Assembly: GCA_021464525.1 (NCBI GenBank) | Contig: JADRCO010000864.1 | Location: forward strand, 1-25,287 | Length of the DNA: 25,287 nucleotides | Origin: Rhizophagus sp. LPA8_4_AMF | Lineage: Eukaryota; Glomeromycota; Glomeromycetes; Glomerales; Glomeraceae | Direction of reading: 5' to 3' | In this document: positions 1-12,700 of the stretch, piece after piece | Layout of the letters: each line of letters opens with the position of its first letter | How positions within the stretch are numbered: the stretch's first letter is position 1 | Position numbers and translations under genes: made by a program | The notes under the pieces: generated by a model | Told to the model about the DNA's origin: nothing | Seen by the model: the letters and a program-made list of their open reading frames with translations, nothing else | The model's database searches: none

Positions 1-3000
1 GAATGGGAACCTACCCTCAAATCCACTGTGGTAAATTTTTTTTTTTTTTTTTTAATTTTTTTTGTTTTTATTTATTCAATTTTGTAAAGTTTCGTTAATT
101 TTTTTGAAACATTCGGATTTTAATTTTTAGAAATTGTGTATGCATTCAGTTTTTCCGATAGCGATTTATTATGGCCCAGATTTAATCAACATTTATAACC
201 AAAGTATGTTCTCAAATTATCTTACGTAATCATTACATCATCTAATTGTTTAATTGATTTTTTAACATTAGTGTGGATACCAATACTAAAAATGAAACAT
301 CCTCAAGGTTCGATTTAAGATTATTTATGATTGTCACGTGACTTTGTAATTAATTTTTTTTTTTTAACTGCGTAGCAATGGGCCAGCCATTTAAAGAAGT
401 ATGGGCTGAGATCTATGATGATCTTGAACCACTATTTAATGAGTAAGTTAATTAAAACTTTACTTTCATTTTTCTTTCTAAATAATTAAATTAATTTTTG
501 ATCTAATCTTTTTACATTAAAAAGAGTGTTAAGCACTGGAAAAGGAAAATTTGAATATGATAGATTCTTCTTCTTGTTAAGAGATGGTTATCTTGAAGAA
601 ACATATTTTTCATTCACGTTTAGTCCTATTTTTAAAGATGATGGATCAGTGGGTGGTATTTTCAATGCCAGTCAAGAAACTACACAAAGAGTTTTGTCAA
701 ATAGAAGAGTTAAAGCTCTTTCTGAATTAGGCAAAAGAACTCCTGGTAATTTATATATTGACACCTTTTTTTTTTTGTTGCTCTGCTAATCTTTTAAAAT
801 TAATTTTTATAGGAGCCAAGTCTCTTGAAAACGCATGTCACTTAGTGACTCGAACTTTACATGAAAAAAATAAAGATATATCATATGCCCTCATTTACCT
901 TATAGAAAATTCTACCATAAAATCCACATTACAACCACGAGAAGCTCATTTAATAGCTTCAACGTTTGATGAAGATTTAGATTTTGTAAAATGTGAAGAT
1001 GGAGTTGATGAAATAACATTTGTACCAAATAAATCAAGAAGAGTTTTACCCGATTATCTATTAGAAACTAAAGATATAGTTGATTTAATGGTTGTTCCTG
1101 ATGAGATTAATGAATTGATTAATGATGATTCAAAATTTGATTTATCAGTTAGAACCGGAGAAAAATTTGTTGCACGTAAAGATCTCTTGACAAGTTGGCC
1201 TTTACATTATGTAGCAAGGACAGGTTCACATATCACCATAACCTTGAAAAATGATTCAAGTGCTGTGTTATATCCAGTGACAACATCATCAGGTGGCAAA
1301 AGTGTTTTAACTGCTGTCATTATTCTTGGGATCAACCCTCATAGGGCTCTTGATAAAGAATATATAGAATTCTTGCAGGTAACAAAATTTGAAAAAAAAA
1401 AAAAAATTATTTTTTTTTTATGTTTAAAATATCATTAATCACATCATAACGCAATAATATTATGTATGTAGCTAATAGTAGGTCAAGTATGTATAAGTTT
1501 AACACATGGTAAATCTAGAGAAGAAGAACGTAAACAAGCCGAAATTTTAGCAGATTTGAATCGACAAAAGATCATGTTTTTCCAGAATATTTCACACGAG
1601 TTACGCAGTAAGTTTTTTTTTTTTTTGTAAGAAAAAGATATGAAATTAAATTTTGATTTGAAATTTTTCATTAATTTATTTTAATTAATTATAAATTTTA
1701 GCCCCTATTACACTTATGTTATCCCCACTTGAAGAAGTAATTTCAGAGTGCTCAATTGACTCACCTATTTATTCACATTTAAGTATGATTCAACGAAATA
1801 CGAGACGGTTACTCAAACTAGTTAATACCTTACTACAGGTAAACCTATTTTTTAATCTCAATCAATTAAAACTAATTTTTTTATTTCATAATTGATCTAG
1901 TTATTTAATTTTAGTTTTCCCGCATTGAAGCTGGTAGAATGGAAGCGATTTATTATGAAGTTAATATAGGACTATTAACATTAGAATTAGCATCTAATTT
2001 TGAAAGTATGGCTAAATCACTTAACTTGGAGTATCGAATTGAAATATCTGAAAGTCTTGATAAAAAGTTGGAAAAAAAAGTTTTTGTCGATTTAGACATG
2101 TACGAAAAGATCATATTTAATTTATGTAAGTGTTTATATTTAATTTTTTTATTTGATTCGAGTTGTCTTTTTTTATATTATATAAATAAATACTTTTTGA
2201 TTATAGGTTCAAATGCATTTAAACACACATGGAGCGGTAATGTTACTGTAAAACTTTCTGTCAAATGGGTAGAAAATAAAGAACTTGTTGTATTGGAAGT
2301 TTCTGATACAGGTTCGTTTAATTTATTTTTTTAAAACACTTTTAATCATTTTTAATGCTCACTTGATTTATTTTGTATTAGGTGTGGGAATTCCGAAGGA
2401 AGAAATCCCAAAACTATTCCAAAGATTTTATCGAATAGAATCACGCCAATCTCGTAGTCACGAAGGAACTGGTATAGGATTGGCATTAATACATGAACTT
2501 ATTACACGTCATGGAGGTGGCATTAAATGTGATTCAGAAGTAGGAAAAGGTACAACATTTATGATTTGGATTCCAACTGGGCATGAACACTTACCTCCGG
2601 GGAGGCTTCTCTTCCAAAAGGATATGAAAGAAGGAAAAGGAGGTCATTACTTGGGCCAAGAAAATAAACTCTTTGATAATAAACAATTATATCTTGAAGA
2701 AGGTTTACAATGGATTCAAAATAACGAACCGGAATCTAATGAAGATGCAGAGAGTCCTATTGATAAAATGAATGTTGATGATTATAAAGATGAAGAAATA
2801 GATCATAAAGGATTTTTCACAGAAAATTTAGAAAAAAGTTATCCTATTGAAGATGATCCTATTCCTTTAAGTGGTACAAAACATGTTGTATTATTGGCTG
2901 ATGATAATACTGATATGAGAAATTATCTTGCTGGATTGTTGAAGAAAGAATTTATTGTTCATTGTGCGTGTGACGGACGCGAAGCTCTCAAAAAATTGAA

Positions 3001-6000
3001 GAAATTAAAAAATCCTCCCGATCTGATTCTTAGCGGTATAAAGACATATATTTTACTTTTGAATTTATTTTATTATTTATTTATTTATTTTTTTCTATTA
3101 ATTCATTTTTATTCCTTTTTTTTTTAAAAAAAAAAGATATTATGATGCCTAATATGAATGGCTTTGAGTTATTGAAAAGTATTAGGAGTGATAGTTCAAC
3201 TCAATTAATCCCTGTAATCCTTTTATCTGCCAAGGCTGGTGAAGAGGCTAGCATTGAAGGTGAATTTATTATTTCACATGAAAAAAATCATACATTTAAG
3301 TAGCCTAACATACTAATATTCTTTATAAATATATATAAAGGTTTGGATAAAGGAGCTGACGATTATTTAACAAAACCATTTAGTGCACGAGAACTTATAG
3401 CCAGAGTTCGTGTAAACATTAAACTTTCTTATTTGCGTCGACAACTTTTCCTGCAACAGCGTCAGCAGGCCGAAACAAAACAGCTCTTATTTTCAATTTC
3501 TAATAAAATCCATTCAGGATTTAATTTGCAGAAAACACTCTCGACAGCTGTTGAGGAAATACATAGAACATTATCAGCTGATAGATTATTTATAATAGCC
3601 AATGATCAATTTGAAAATGGTGACGGTATAATTGAAGCATTTTCAGCTAAAGATAAAAGTGAAAAGAATATAAAAGGTCAATGTTTTAAATTTAATTCAG
3701 AACAAATTAGATTACACAGTGATCCAGTAATTGTGGAAAAATTAATTAAGGAATTAGAAGAAAGAAGATTATTAGATGAAGACAATGAAAATGATATTCA
3801 TAATATAATTGATAATGCTAATAAAGCTATAGCTATTATGACAAATGAACAGAATCAATTTTTTGATAAAACTTTGAAAGATCAAAAAGATATTACAAAT
3901 GTGATCGGAATTTCAACTTCAACATCTTCGTCTGGATTATCTAAAAATTCCAAAAATCAATCCGAGTTATCCATACAAAGTTTTGATGATGAAGGTTTGG
4001 AAATCGCTGAAATACCAAATTTTTATTCAATTAACGTACAAAAATATGTATCATTATTAGCTGTAGCAATTAAAGTTAACCGATCAACTTGGGGATGGTT
4101 AATAGTACATAGGCCACCAAATAGTGTTTGGTCAGATAGTGAAAAAGAATTATTACAACAGATATCAAATCAAATAAGTTTAGCTATTACTCATGCCAAA
4201 TTGTTGGAAGATAAATTGAGAAGGGAAGCACAAATTGAAGCTGCTAGAGCTGCAAACGAAGCTAAGAGTCAAATCTTGGCTAATACCAGTCATGGTATGT
4301 AATCAAGCGGTAAAAGAATAATAATTTATATAAATGGTCGGAGAATATTAACACTATTTACTATTTACCCTCATTCTTTTTTTTTTTTAAAAAAAAAATA
4401 AGAATTAAGGACGCCATTAGGAGCCATCATAGGAGTATTATCCGCATTTGAAGATACAGCGTTGACAGATGATCAAAAGGATATGATTCAAATAATGACA
4501 CGTGCATCTGACGTCGTTCTCGCTGTGGTTAATGATATTCTTGACGCTGCAAAATTGGAAGCACAAAAAATAAAATTAGTTAATCGAACTTTCGACTTAT
4601 TCGATTTGGTAGAAAAAACAATCGAGATATTTGGTGAAAAGGCTGGTAATAAACAAATTGAGCTGATCTTGGACTGTGAACCGAATAGTTTACCTAAAGA
4701 TGTGAAATCTGATCCCGAAAGGTAGGGATTTATTTTATGATCACTTGATTTGAGAAATATGATCAATGTTTTTTTATTTGAATTTATAAATTTCTTAATA
4801 GGCTCCAACAAATATTGATGAATCTGTTATCTAATTCGTAAGTAATTCGAAACTTCATATAAAATTTTATGTACTCCATGCATTCGAATGATTTAACAAT
4901 CCAACCTTTTTTTATTTAGGATAAAGTTCACTGAAAATGGACAAATTGTACTTAAAATCTCAATGATTCCATATGAAGAAACTGAATTGACATCTGTAGT
5001 TCAAGGACAAGAAGTCGGAAAAAAGGCTAAATTATTTGTCGAACTATGTGATACTGGTATTGGGTAATGTTGAACAAATCTTTATTCTATATTCCAATTC
5101 TCGATTTATAGTAATTTACCGTTATTTTCTCTTTACAGAATCGATCCAGCATTTATAAAAGATATTTTCAAAAGTTTTTCACAAGGTGACGCGTCAATGA
5201 CACGAAGACAAGATGGTACGGGTCTCGGTTTGTCCATATGTAAACATTTAGTAGACATTAATGGAGGAGAGATAGACGTAGTTAGTGAACTAAAAAATGG
5301 AAGTCGATTCTGGTTCACATGGAATGTCGACATTTCAGCAACTTCAATGCTTCAAATACCACAATCTACAACTTCATTAGATTCGTTAAATGAACAGACG
5401 GGTTTAGCATTGTCTTCGGCTGAACGATACAAAAGAGTTCTTATTATAGATTCAGTTGAAGCTGCAAGAAATTCTTTGGTGAAATTGTTCAAAGATAGTG
5501 TAGATAAAGTTGATGCCTTCAATAGTTGCGAGGAAGGAGTTAATGCAGTGAGACAAATGGTTGAAAAACATAATGAACCACCATATGATGTAGTTTTCTT
5601 TAACGTGTATAAAGAAAATGCAGAGTTAGTTAAGAATTCTGCATTGCAATTAAGATCAATCTGTGGACAGGATCTATCTATAGCTTTATTGGTATTTTGG
5701 AGCGCTAACGGAAGAGCCTTAGGGAAAGATCTTATTTATCAAATAGGAGGACACACAGCTGCATTATGTAAACCTATTATGCATAAGAGATTACTGGACT
5801 GTTTGTGTAATAATGAAATATTTAAACAAAGTGATATTACTTCTCCGTCAAAACACGATAGGGGAGAATATAGTTATGTCAAATCTTTAGCTGATATTCG
5901 CGTGGAAAAGTATTATCATCAAAATAGGTCTCTTGATACAAGTATTATAAATAGAAATGAAAGGGGCTCAATGATCATTGGAAATAATCAAGAAAATGAT

Positions 6001-6762
6001 CAATCTACTGACCCTATGGTTATTGATGAAGATAGAGCTGTTAAAAAGGAGATAAACCCACAAGTTTCTGACACGACTTCATCTAGTTCAGCTCAAACCG
6101 GAGAAAATATGGTTATTGGTGTTAAAAGAAATGTGACTGATAATAATTCACGTGCTCAGAAATCTCGATCAAGGAAAATAACTAAATCAAAATGTATCTT
6201 ATGTGTGGTTAGTTTACTTTTGATTAGTGTTTGAAAAATACTTTTTTTTTTTTTTTAGTTACTGTATAACTAATTGGTCTTTAATCTAAAATATGTAAAT
6301 ATTGCAGGAAGATAATCCAATAAATTTACGAGTTATTCAGCATCAATTAGCAAAACTTGGATATCCTACTTTATCGGCCACAAATGGACAAGAAGCTGTA
6401 AATTTAATTGAAGCAGAAATAGCAAATAGTACTCCAACAGATGATTCTCCAAGAATTTCTTTAATTTTAATGGATTGTGCTATGGTAATTAAATAATAAT
6501 TTTTTCTTTTAATTATCATATATACTCTATTAATTACAAAAATAATTTCTTTTAGCCGGAAATGTCGGGTTTTGATGCATCTAAAGCTATCAGATTATTT
6601 CAATCTCCATTGTCAAAGATACCAATAATAGCATTGACAGCTTCAGCAGTACAAGGAACTCGGGATAGATGCTTAGAAAGTGGGATGAATGATTATCTTA
6701 CTAAGCCACTTAAGATTGGTCAGTTGAAAGAGATGCTAGAAAAGTGGCTTGGAGAAGAGTAA
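1..6762 (+). CDS. Dual hybrid histidine kinase (PAS-GAF-HK-REC-GAF-HK-REC-REC), 5' end outside window
   Basis: A cytosolic two-component sensor with two complete kinase modules in one chain; no membrane segment is visible in this part. Exons: 1-30, 131-203, 272-307, 376-442, 525-745, 813-1378, 1472-1607, 1702-1838, 1915-2125, 2207-2311, 2382-3035, 3137-3259, 3341-4294, 4403-4721, 4802-4837, 4920-5063, 5139-6207, 6308-6484, 6556-6762. They sum to 5265 nt (1754 aa plus TAA) without a frame break. Domains, numbered in the visible part: PAS about 15-140; GAF about 145-330; HisKA with His373 in [11 protein letters not shown]; HATPase with N-box NLCSNA (491-496), DTGVGIP (526-532) and GTGIGL (556-561); REC1 with acidic pair ADDN, Asp746 (SDIMMP) and Lys798 (LTKPF); GAF-like about 835-1095; second HisKA with His1104 (SHELRTP); HATPase with NLLSNS, DTGIGI and GTGLGL; degenerate REC2 about 1369-1495; REC3 with EDN (1628-1630), Asp1683 and Lys1736. 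The start codon lies upstream. Known family logic: His-to-Asp relay to a phosphotransfer protein. The signal sensed is unknown. Confidence 0.93.
1595..1597 (+). other. Phosphoacceptor histidine codon, kinase module 1
   Basis: CAC encodes the histidine in NISHELRTP, the canonical H-box of HisKA domains. The intron at 1608-1701 splits the threonine codon two residues further on, so the H-box is only visible after splicing. Confidence 0.9.
4291..4293 (+). other. Phosphoacceptor histidine codon, kinase module 2
   Basis: CAT encodes the histidine in NTSHELRTP. The following Glu codon is split by the intron 4295-4402, so this H-box also spans a splice junction. With the intact N, G1 and G2 boxes downstream, it indicates a second catalytically competent module. 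Confidence 0.88.
5434..5811 (+). other. Degenerate receiver domain (REC2) lacking the phosphoacceptor Asp
   Basis: Residues about 1369-1495 of the kinase have a REC-like layout: KRVLIIDS at strand 1, a hydrophobic [11 protein letters not shown] at strand 3, LLVFWSANG at strand 4 and CKP at strand 5. At the phosphorylation position after VVFF there is Asn1426 instead of Asp, and the acidic pair is reduced to one Asp followed by Ser (IIDS). Lys1482 is kept. It is probably a structural or regulatory pseudo-receiver. Boundaries are approximate. Confidence 0.72.
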
Positions 6763-7718
6763 TAATTAAATCCCGTCAGCCATATATCATATGGTTTCTA
6801 TGGATTATTTTATTTACAAGATGTATATTTTCATGGCGAATATACAGCCTATGTATTATATATATAATTTAATTAAGTTAAATTTATAGAATTTGTAAAA
6901 TATTTAACACTGATTTATTTTCCATTGGTTATTAATGGGGCGGAAGAGGTTCTTTATTTTTTTTTTACATTGTAAAATTATAAAAATTTTGTAAATTTTT
7001 AATATTTAATATATCCACTTTTTTTCAAAAAACTAACAAAAAAAAAAAAAAAATTATTTACGCGAATATTTATTCTTTTGGCTAAAATAACGCGTCTTAA
7101 TAAGGTAACGTTTATGAGAACTAAAAGGAATTCCATAAGAAAAAAACTTTAATTTTACTTTTTTTCTGTTCTTACTTTTTTTTTTAATTTAACATCTACT
7201 TCATTTGGAATTCTTTTTATATTTCACTTTTACTTTTTACAATTTGAAAGATGTTTCGCCTTTCTTATCTCTTAAAGAAAGAATACATCCTTTAATTGTC
7301 CGGAGCGAAGCGTAGGATAATATTATTATATAATTCTTTAATTATTCAATTACAAAAAAAAAAAAAAAAAGAAATTATTATATTTTTTCTGAAAAGAAAC
7401 TAATAATCAACTTGCAAAAAAAAAAAAAATTACAGATAAAAACGTTATTTTATTATTTTTAACTTGTTAATACTTAAAATAATGTTTTTAATTATGCGTA
7501 AAATTATTTAAAATTTTTGATTTCTTTAAGATTTTTTAAGGTTATTTTTTTTTTAAACAATGATAAGAAATAAAACTATTTTATAGATTGTTAAATATGA
7601 TTTTATAATTTTATAATTTATATATGTTATATATTCTTTATATTTGGTTGTTAAATTTAATATATCCAGCGCTTAAATTTCGCTTTTATCCCAAAAAAGG
7701 ATATTTCCAATGCCGATC

Positions 7719-7742
7719 ATTTAATTCTGGCCAGAATTAAAT
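7719..7742. repeat. 24-bp perfect palindrome
   Basis: The sequence is centred on CTGGCCAG, flanked by AATT on each side and continuing outward to ATTTAA...TTAAAT. Every base pairs across the dyad over 24 bp. It lies five bases before a CACGTG E-box (7747-7752). It could be a dimeric-factor binding site, a cruciform, or the end of a foldback element. The short length and lack of flanking terminal repeats leave this open. Confidence 0.75.
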
Positions 7743-8665
7743 TAGTCACGTGATTTGGCGAAAAAAAAAACTGAAAAAAATGTTTTGTCAAATAAGTCAA
7801 AAATGAGATTCAAAACCATCTTTGATGCTTTAAGCAAAATTGCAGAGCAGGCAAAAATATATATAGTATATTAAGAATTTCTTTTTTACAAATTTTTGTT
7901 AGATTTTAAAAGCATCATATGGGAAATTATATATCCAGGTATTTTATTAGATGCAAAAAATATAATTATAATATAAGTTATATTAGATAACTCAAATTTT
8001 GGTCAAAATATTTTTATTACAATTAAGTTATATGTGGTTTTTATTTAATTTTTAAAACTTTATTTAGCTTTATTTGAATCTTTTTAACGCTCACATTCTT
8101 TGTTAATTTGTACAGTTCCTACCAATATCATATATATATACCCATAATGCAAGGATTATAAAATATTTTTTGGGGACAGGAAAGTTATTGTATACTGTTT
8201 ATTTTTCACTTATTGGAAAAATTTATTAGTGAAGAACAAAAAATTCCAAAAAATTTTTTTTTATTAATTACAAAGCGCCGTAAAATTAATTAGCTGATTG
8301 AGTGACGATCCATCCCTTAATAATAAATTATTAATATATATTAGTTTATATTTTTACCTTAGGTACTAGTTTACTACTCCTATATTAATAAATATATATA
8401 TGCACTGCAAAATAAAAAAAAAATAATAATAAATGTTAAATGTAATAAATTCCATATTTTTCAGTGCATGATTTGCAATTCAAATGATAAATGATATCTA
8501 ATCAATATACATTTATAAAAAACTTAATATGATTGCAGAAATGTATTAATTTTCGTTATGTAATATTCTATTTTTGATATAACATTTTCTTAAAATATGC
8601 ATACTTATTTTGTATTTAACAACCAATACCGCATCATACAGGCTATACAATTCCCCTAATATAAT

Positions 8666-8727
8666 TAAAATACCCCCCACGGGTCTAAAGTGACCAATTT
8701 ACACCCGTTGAGGGAGTGATATTTTAT
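8666..8727. repeat. Imperfect GC-containing stem-loop
   Basis: ACGGGT at 8679-8684 pairs with ACCCGT at 8703-8708 around an 18-nt loop. The pairing extends imperfectly outward: AAAATA plus a C-run on the left, GAGGGAG plus TATTTT on the right. CATCATA near 8634 has its complement TATGATG near 8725. It stands out against AT-rich surroundings. It may be a small inverted-repeat element or a structured transcript; nothing in the sequence decides. Confidence 0.4.
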
Positions 8728-9252
8728 GATGTGCAGGGTATATTTAGTATATTTAGATGAGATATGCAAAGGAATTAAAACTGACTATCTTTTTAAATAA
8801 TTTAACCGTATTTAAAATATTAAAACTATATTCTAAAAAAATATTACTAAATCTATATACTATTAACAAATAAACGAATAACGAATTAATTAACCTTTAA
8901 ATTAATAATACTTAATAAACCAATAAAATAATAAAAAACTCTCCGAAAAAGTTCATTAATAATTTGGTTTAATATAATTAGGCAAGTCTCATATAATAAA
9001 TATCTAAAATTATACTACAGCTGCAAATCTGTTAATAAAAAAAAAATCTTTTGTTGTCGATTTAAAATTTCCTTTATAAATAATATAATTAATAAATAAC
9101 AAATTGTAGATTTTTTTTTCTGTTATTGCTAAGCCATTTCAATTAAAAGAATTTCCGTAATTATAAAAAAAAAAAGCCATATAACCATCTCGTTTCACAA
9201 GATTAACTAGTATTTCACTCCGTACTACAATGATGTTCATTTCCCCAGTTTA

Positions 9253-9465
9253 TTGTACAACCGAAAAGAATTCATGAGAAAATATTTTATTACCTTTTGG
9301 AATTTAAGAATTTAGGGAGGGGGATTTTATATGATGCCTCATTTGCTGCTTGGCATCGTCATTTTTTTTTCCATAGTAATTTCTTAACTTATTTTTAGAA
9401 TGCCAAATGTTTGCGATTATCTTTTACTAAATTAGAAAAAATAATGAAATTCAGTTGTACAACCG
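9253..9465. promoter_or_regulatory. Two copies of TTGTACAACCG upstream of the GRAM/VASt gene
   Basis: An identical 11-mer occurs at 9253-9263 and 9455-9465, about 280-490 bp before the ATG at 9744. Its core TTGTACAA is palindromic, as expected of a dimeric-factor site. The factor is unknown. A chance repeat in AT-rich DNA cannot be excluded, so this is only a candidate. Confidence 0.3.
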
Positions 9466-9743
9466 TATGGCGTTTTGCCAACGATTATCCGCCGTGAGAT
9501 CGTCTTACCTTTTTATGCGAAAAAGATTTTATATGTAATTATGACTGCATTGTTTTTATACTGAAAAAATCAATGTTAAATAACAAAAAAAGCCATTAAA
9601 TGTCACACTCTCATTAGTTTACATAAATAAACCGAGTGTTGTGCTCCCAACAAACATACGATCAAAATTATTAAAAAAAACCTTGTCCAGTTCGCTCAGT
9701 TTTTCCAACTTCTAACAATCTTATTTATACACTTTTGTTTTAA

Positions 9744-12700
9744 ATGTTATCAATCGCGAAAACCGCTTTGCCTTCTAATATAAGAGACACATTATCTAGG
9801 AATAACTCGGATAGTGAACAATCTAGGGACGGTACAAACGGTTCTCCACAAAAACAAAGTGATAAAACAGACTTGTTAGGTAATACAAGACTTAGCGAAA
9901 CAAACGGAAATTATCCCTTTCCTACTCCTATATCAACACCAAAAGATGAAAATAAACAATTGGATGTAAACGTTGAATCGTCTACGTCGCTACAAGAAAA
10001 CTTGGCAGGAACGGTGGAACCAGTGGATACCACACCAATCATAGTCCAACATTCTATTTCACCTAGTAATTCTGTTACTTCTTTGAAAATTGAACATTTT
10101 GATCGTGAGTTTGACGATGAACTTACCACACCTATAGCTGGTGATATTGCTTCACAAATACCTAATGTGTTAACCGATCGAAGTGATTCATTACTTTTGA
10201 GTGATTCAAATTCTTCGAAAAAGTTTCGTTTACCCACAAAGTCAAATTCTGCAAAGTCATCAAAACAGAGGAAAAGACCTAGTGTAAATGTTTTTGATGA
10301 AAACTTAATCGATTCTCCACCACTGAATGGTCACGTTCCTGCTGCTCCAAGAAGGAATGCGGAATTTCATGCCTTATTTAGAAGTGTTCCGGAAGAAGAT
10401 TTTCTTATAAATGGTATGTGAGGGAAATTCTATCATTCCATTAATTAGGCATTTATTAATTCGAATTATATTTGAAGATTATGGATGTGCTTTACAGAAA
10501 GAAATCCTTGTACAAGGACGATTATATGTTTCTGCAAATCATGTGTGTTTCAATGCAAATATTTTTGGATGGGTCACAAACGTATGTAAATCATAGTTGT
10601 TATATATTTATTAATACCCAACAGATAGTAAATCTATTTCATTCGTTGCAGTTGGTGATTGCGTTCTCAGATATTGTATCAATTGAAAAAAGGATGACAG
10701 CATATGTCATCCCTAATGCCATTCAAATATCTACACTGCATGCTAAAGTAAGTTATAATTAATTTATTTATTTATTTATTTATTTATTTTTTTGTATTAA
10801 ATTTCTTTAAATTTTTTATTACATTACATTAGCATTTCTTTACGACGTTTCTTTCAAGGGATGGCGTTTATGATTTGCTGTTTGCATTGTGGAAGCAGGT
10901 TCATCCATCTCTTCCAGTGACCTCTTTTACCGAATCTGAATATGGAACTAGTCAAAAATGCTCTGATGCTTCAGAAACATCAGGTAGTTTTACGTCTAGT
11001 GATGATGGCGATGATGAAGGTATGTTCTTTTTTTTTTTCTACCATACAATGGAGTAATTAGAAAATAGTGAATGTTAGGAAATATAAGTAGTCCAATAGT
11101 CTTTATTTGATGTATGAAAATTTTATCGTATTGCGATCAGGAAAATCAACAACTTCACAAAGTGGTCCTCGTAAGAAATTTGCTTTACCAAGATTAACGC
11201 TTGATCCAATGAGATTAATGCGTGGATCTTCGAATCCGACATTGTTTTCGGATGATGATAATACTTTATATCAAGAAAAAGTTGATAGTTTATTTCAATC
11301 ATTACCTCCTTCACCGAAAAAGCGTGATTTTGTTAGTTCTAGTGAAATAACCGAAGGACAAAAGATACAGCGTCAAAGATCAAAGTCTGATGCTGAGTTG
11401 CAATTACTTGATGCTGACATTGCTGATTCAAAACGTATAGAAAAATATCATCCCGTGTCCCCTCGAAACCAACCTCGTCACACAGCAAACAATAATATTA
11501 AAAAACGTCGATCTACTCAATGTGCTTGTTTGAAAAAAGGACAACATTATGATAATGTATCATTGGATACAAAATTTACTGGTAGCGTTGAAAAGATTTT
11601 TAATTTGCTTTTCACGAGTGAATTTTTGAAACGTTACCTTACAGAAGAAGAAAAGTGTACAGGTAATGAAATTATAAATTATATTTTCTTTTTTTATTAC
11701 CTTTTGTGATATTTAACATTATTTCTGTAAAACAAAGATCTCGAAATTGGAGAATGGAATACTGAAAGTTGTACATGGACAAGATCACAAAGTTATATAA
11801 AGCCATTAAACAATTCTATAGGTGAGAAATATAATATAATAATTATTAAAAAAAGTAGAGATAATAAACATGATTCTAAAATTTAGGCCCCAGGAGTACT
11901 AAATGCATTATCAAAGATGAATGTCAGCATCGAGATTTTGACAATTATGTTACCAATGCATCAACAACAACTACACCCGATGTACCATCTGGAAGTAGCT
12001 TTTGTGTAAAAAACAGAATATGTATTATGTGGGCGGGAGCTAATGAATCCAGATTAATTGTTACTTGTTCCGTAGAATGGTCAAAGTCAAGCTGGTTGAA
12101 AGGTAAATAAGAAATGTTCGAAGAATAAACAATTTTTTGTTTCGTCAAAATTGCTAATAAGAAATGCTAATAAGAAAATTGTGATAAAAAAATTTTTTAA
12201 CTAGGGACAATCGAAAGGGCTTGTATCGATGGACAGCAAACATATTGGAAAGAACTTGCACAAGCTATTAAAAAATATATTGCAGCTCATCCTTCAGAAT
12301 TTGGAGAAGAATCAGGAGCTCCAGCTCAAGAAGAAACTGTTGATTCTGAAGCAGTGGATGAAAAGGTATCACTTAAGAGAACACATACGCGACCCAAAGA
12401 TCGCATTCGTCCAGCGAATACAGAAGTATCGAACTTACAAGAAAATGAATCAGTAACAGTACAACATCACAATAATATTTGGAATGTTGTGACGAATATA
12501 TCATCATCGATTCTAAATTCACTGATTAAAAATATCACAATGCCCTCCTCAAATATCATAATGTTGTTAATAATATTAATTTTGGTAATTAACAATATTA
12601 ATAATTGGCTAACGCTTCGAAATATTGGACATAAACTTGACAGTTTGAATAATAGAAGAGGTGGTGAACTTTTCTCTAAATCATATGAACATCGAGAATA

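Larger units (their letters stand above)
6763..9743. other. Intergenic region between histidine kinase and GRAM/VASt gene
   Basis: About 3 kb of AT-rich DNA with many A and T runs and no reading frame that resembles a protein or is long enough to matter. The first few hundred bases should hold the 3' UTR and poly(A) site of the kinase gene, and the last few hundred the promoter of the GRAM/VASt gene, with a TATA-like TTATTTATA about 20 nt before its ATG. A GC-richer patch (CCGGAGCGAAGCG, about 7300-7315), a 24-bp palindrome and two hairpins stand out and are listed separately. No tRNA or rRNA gene was seen. Confidence 0.7.

Noticed and set aside
4488-4811. 107-codon open frame on the minus strand
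   Set aside because: Antisense to the second kinase core and crosses a plus-strand splice site; no recognisable protein.
7296-7322. GC-rich CCGGAGCGAAGCG patch as a structured RNA
   Set aside because: Only a short imperfect stem can be drawn, and there is no second conserved feature. More likely a fragment of a dispersed repeat.
9911-10237. 108-codon open frame on the minus strand
   Set aside because: Antisense to the disordered N-terminus of the GRAM/VASt gene; shadow of a long plus exon.
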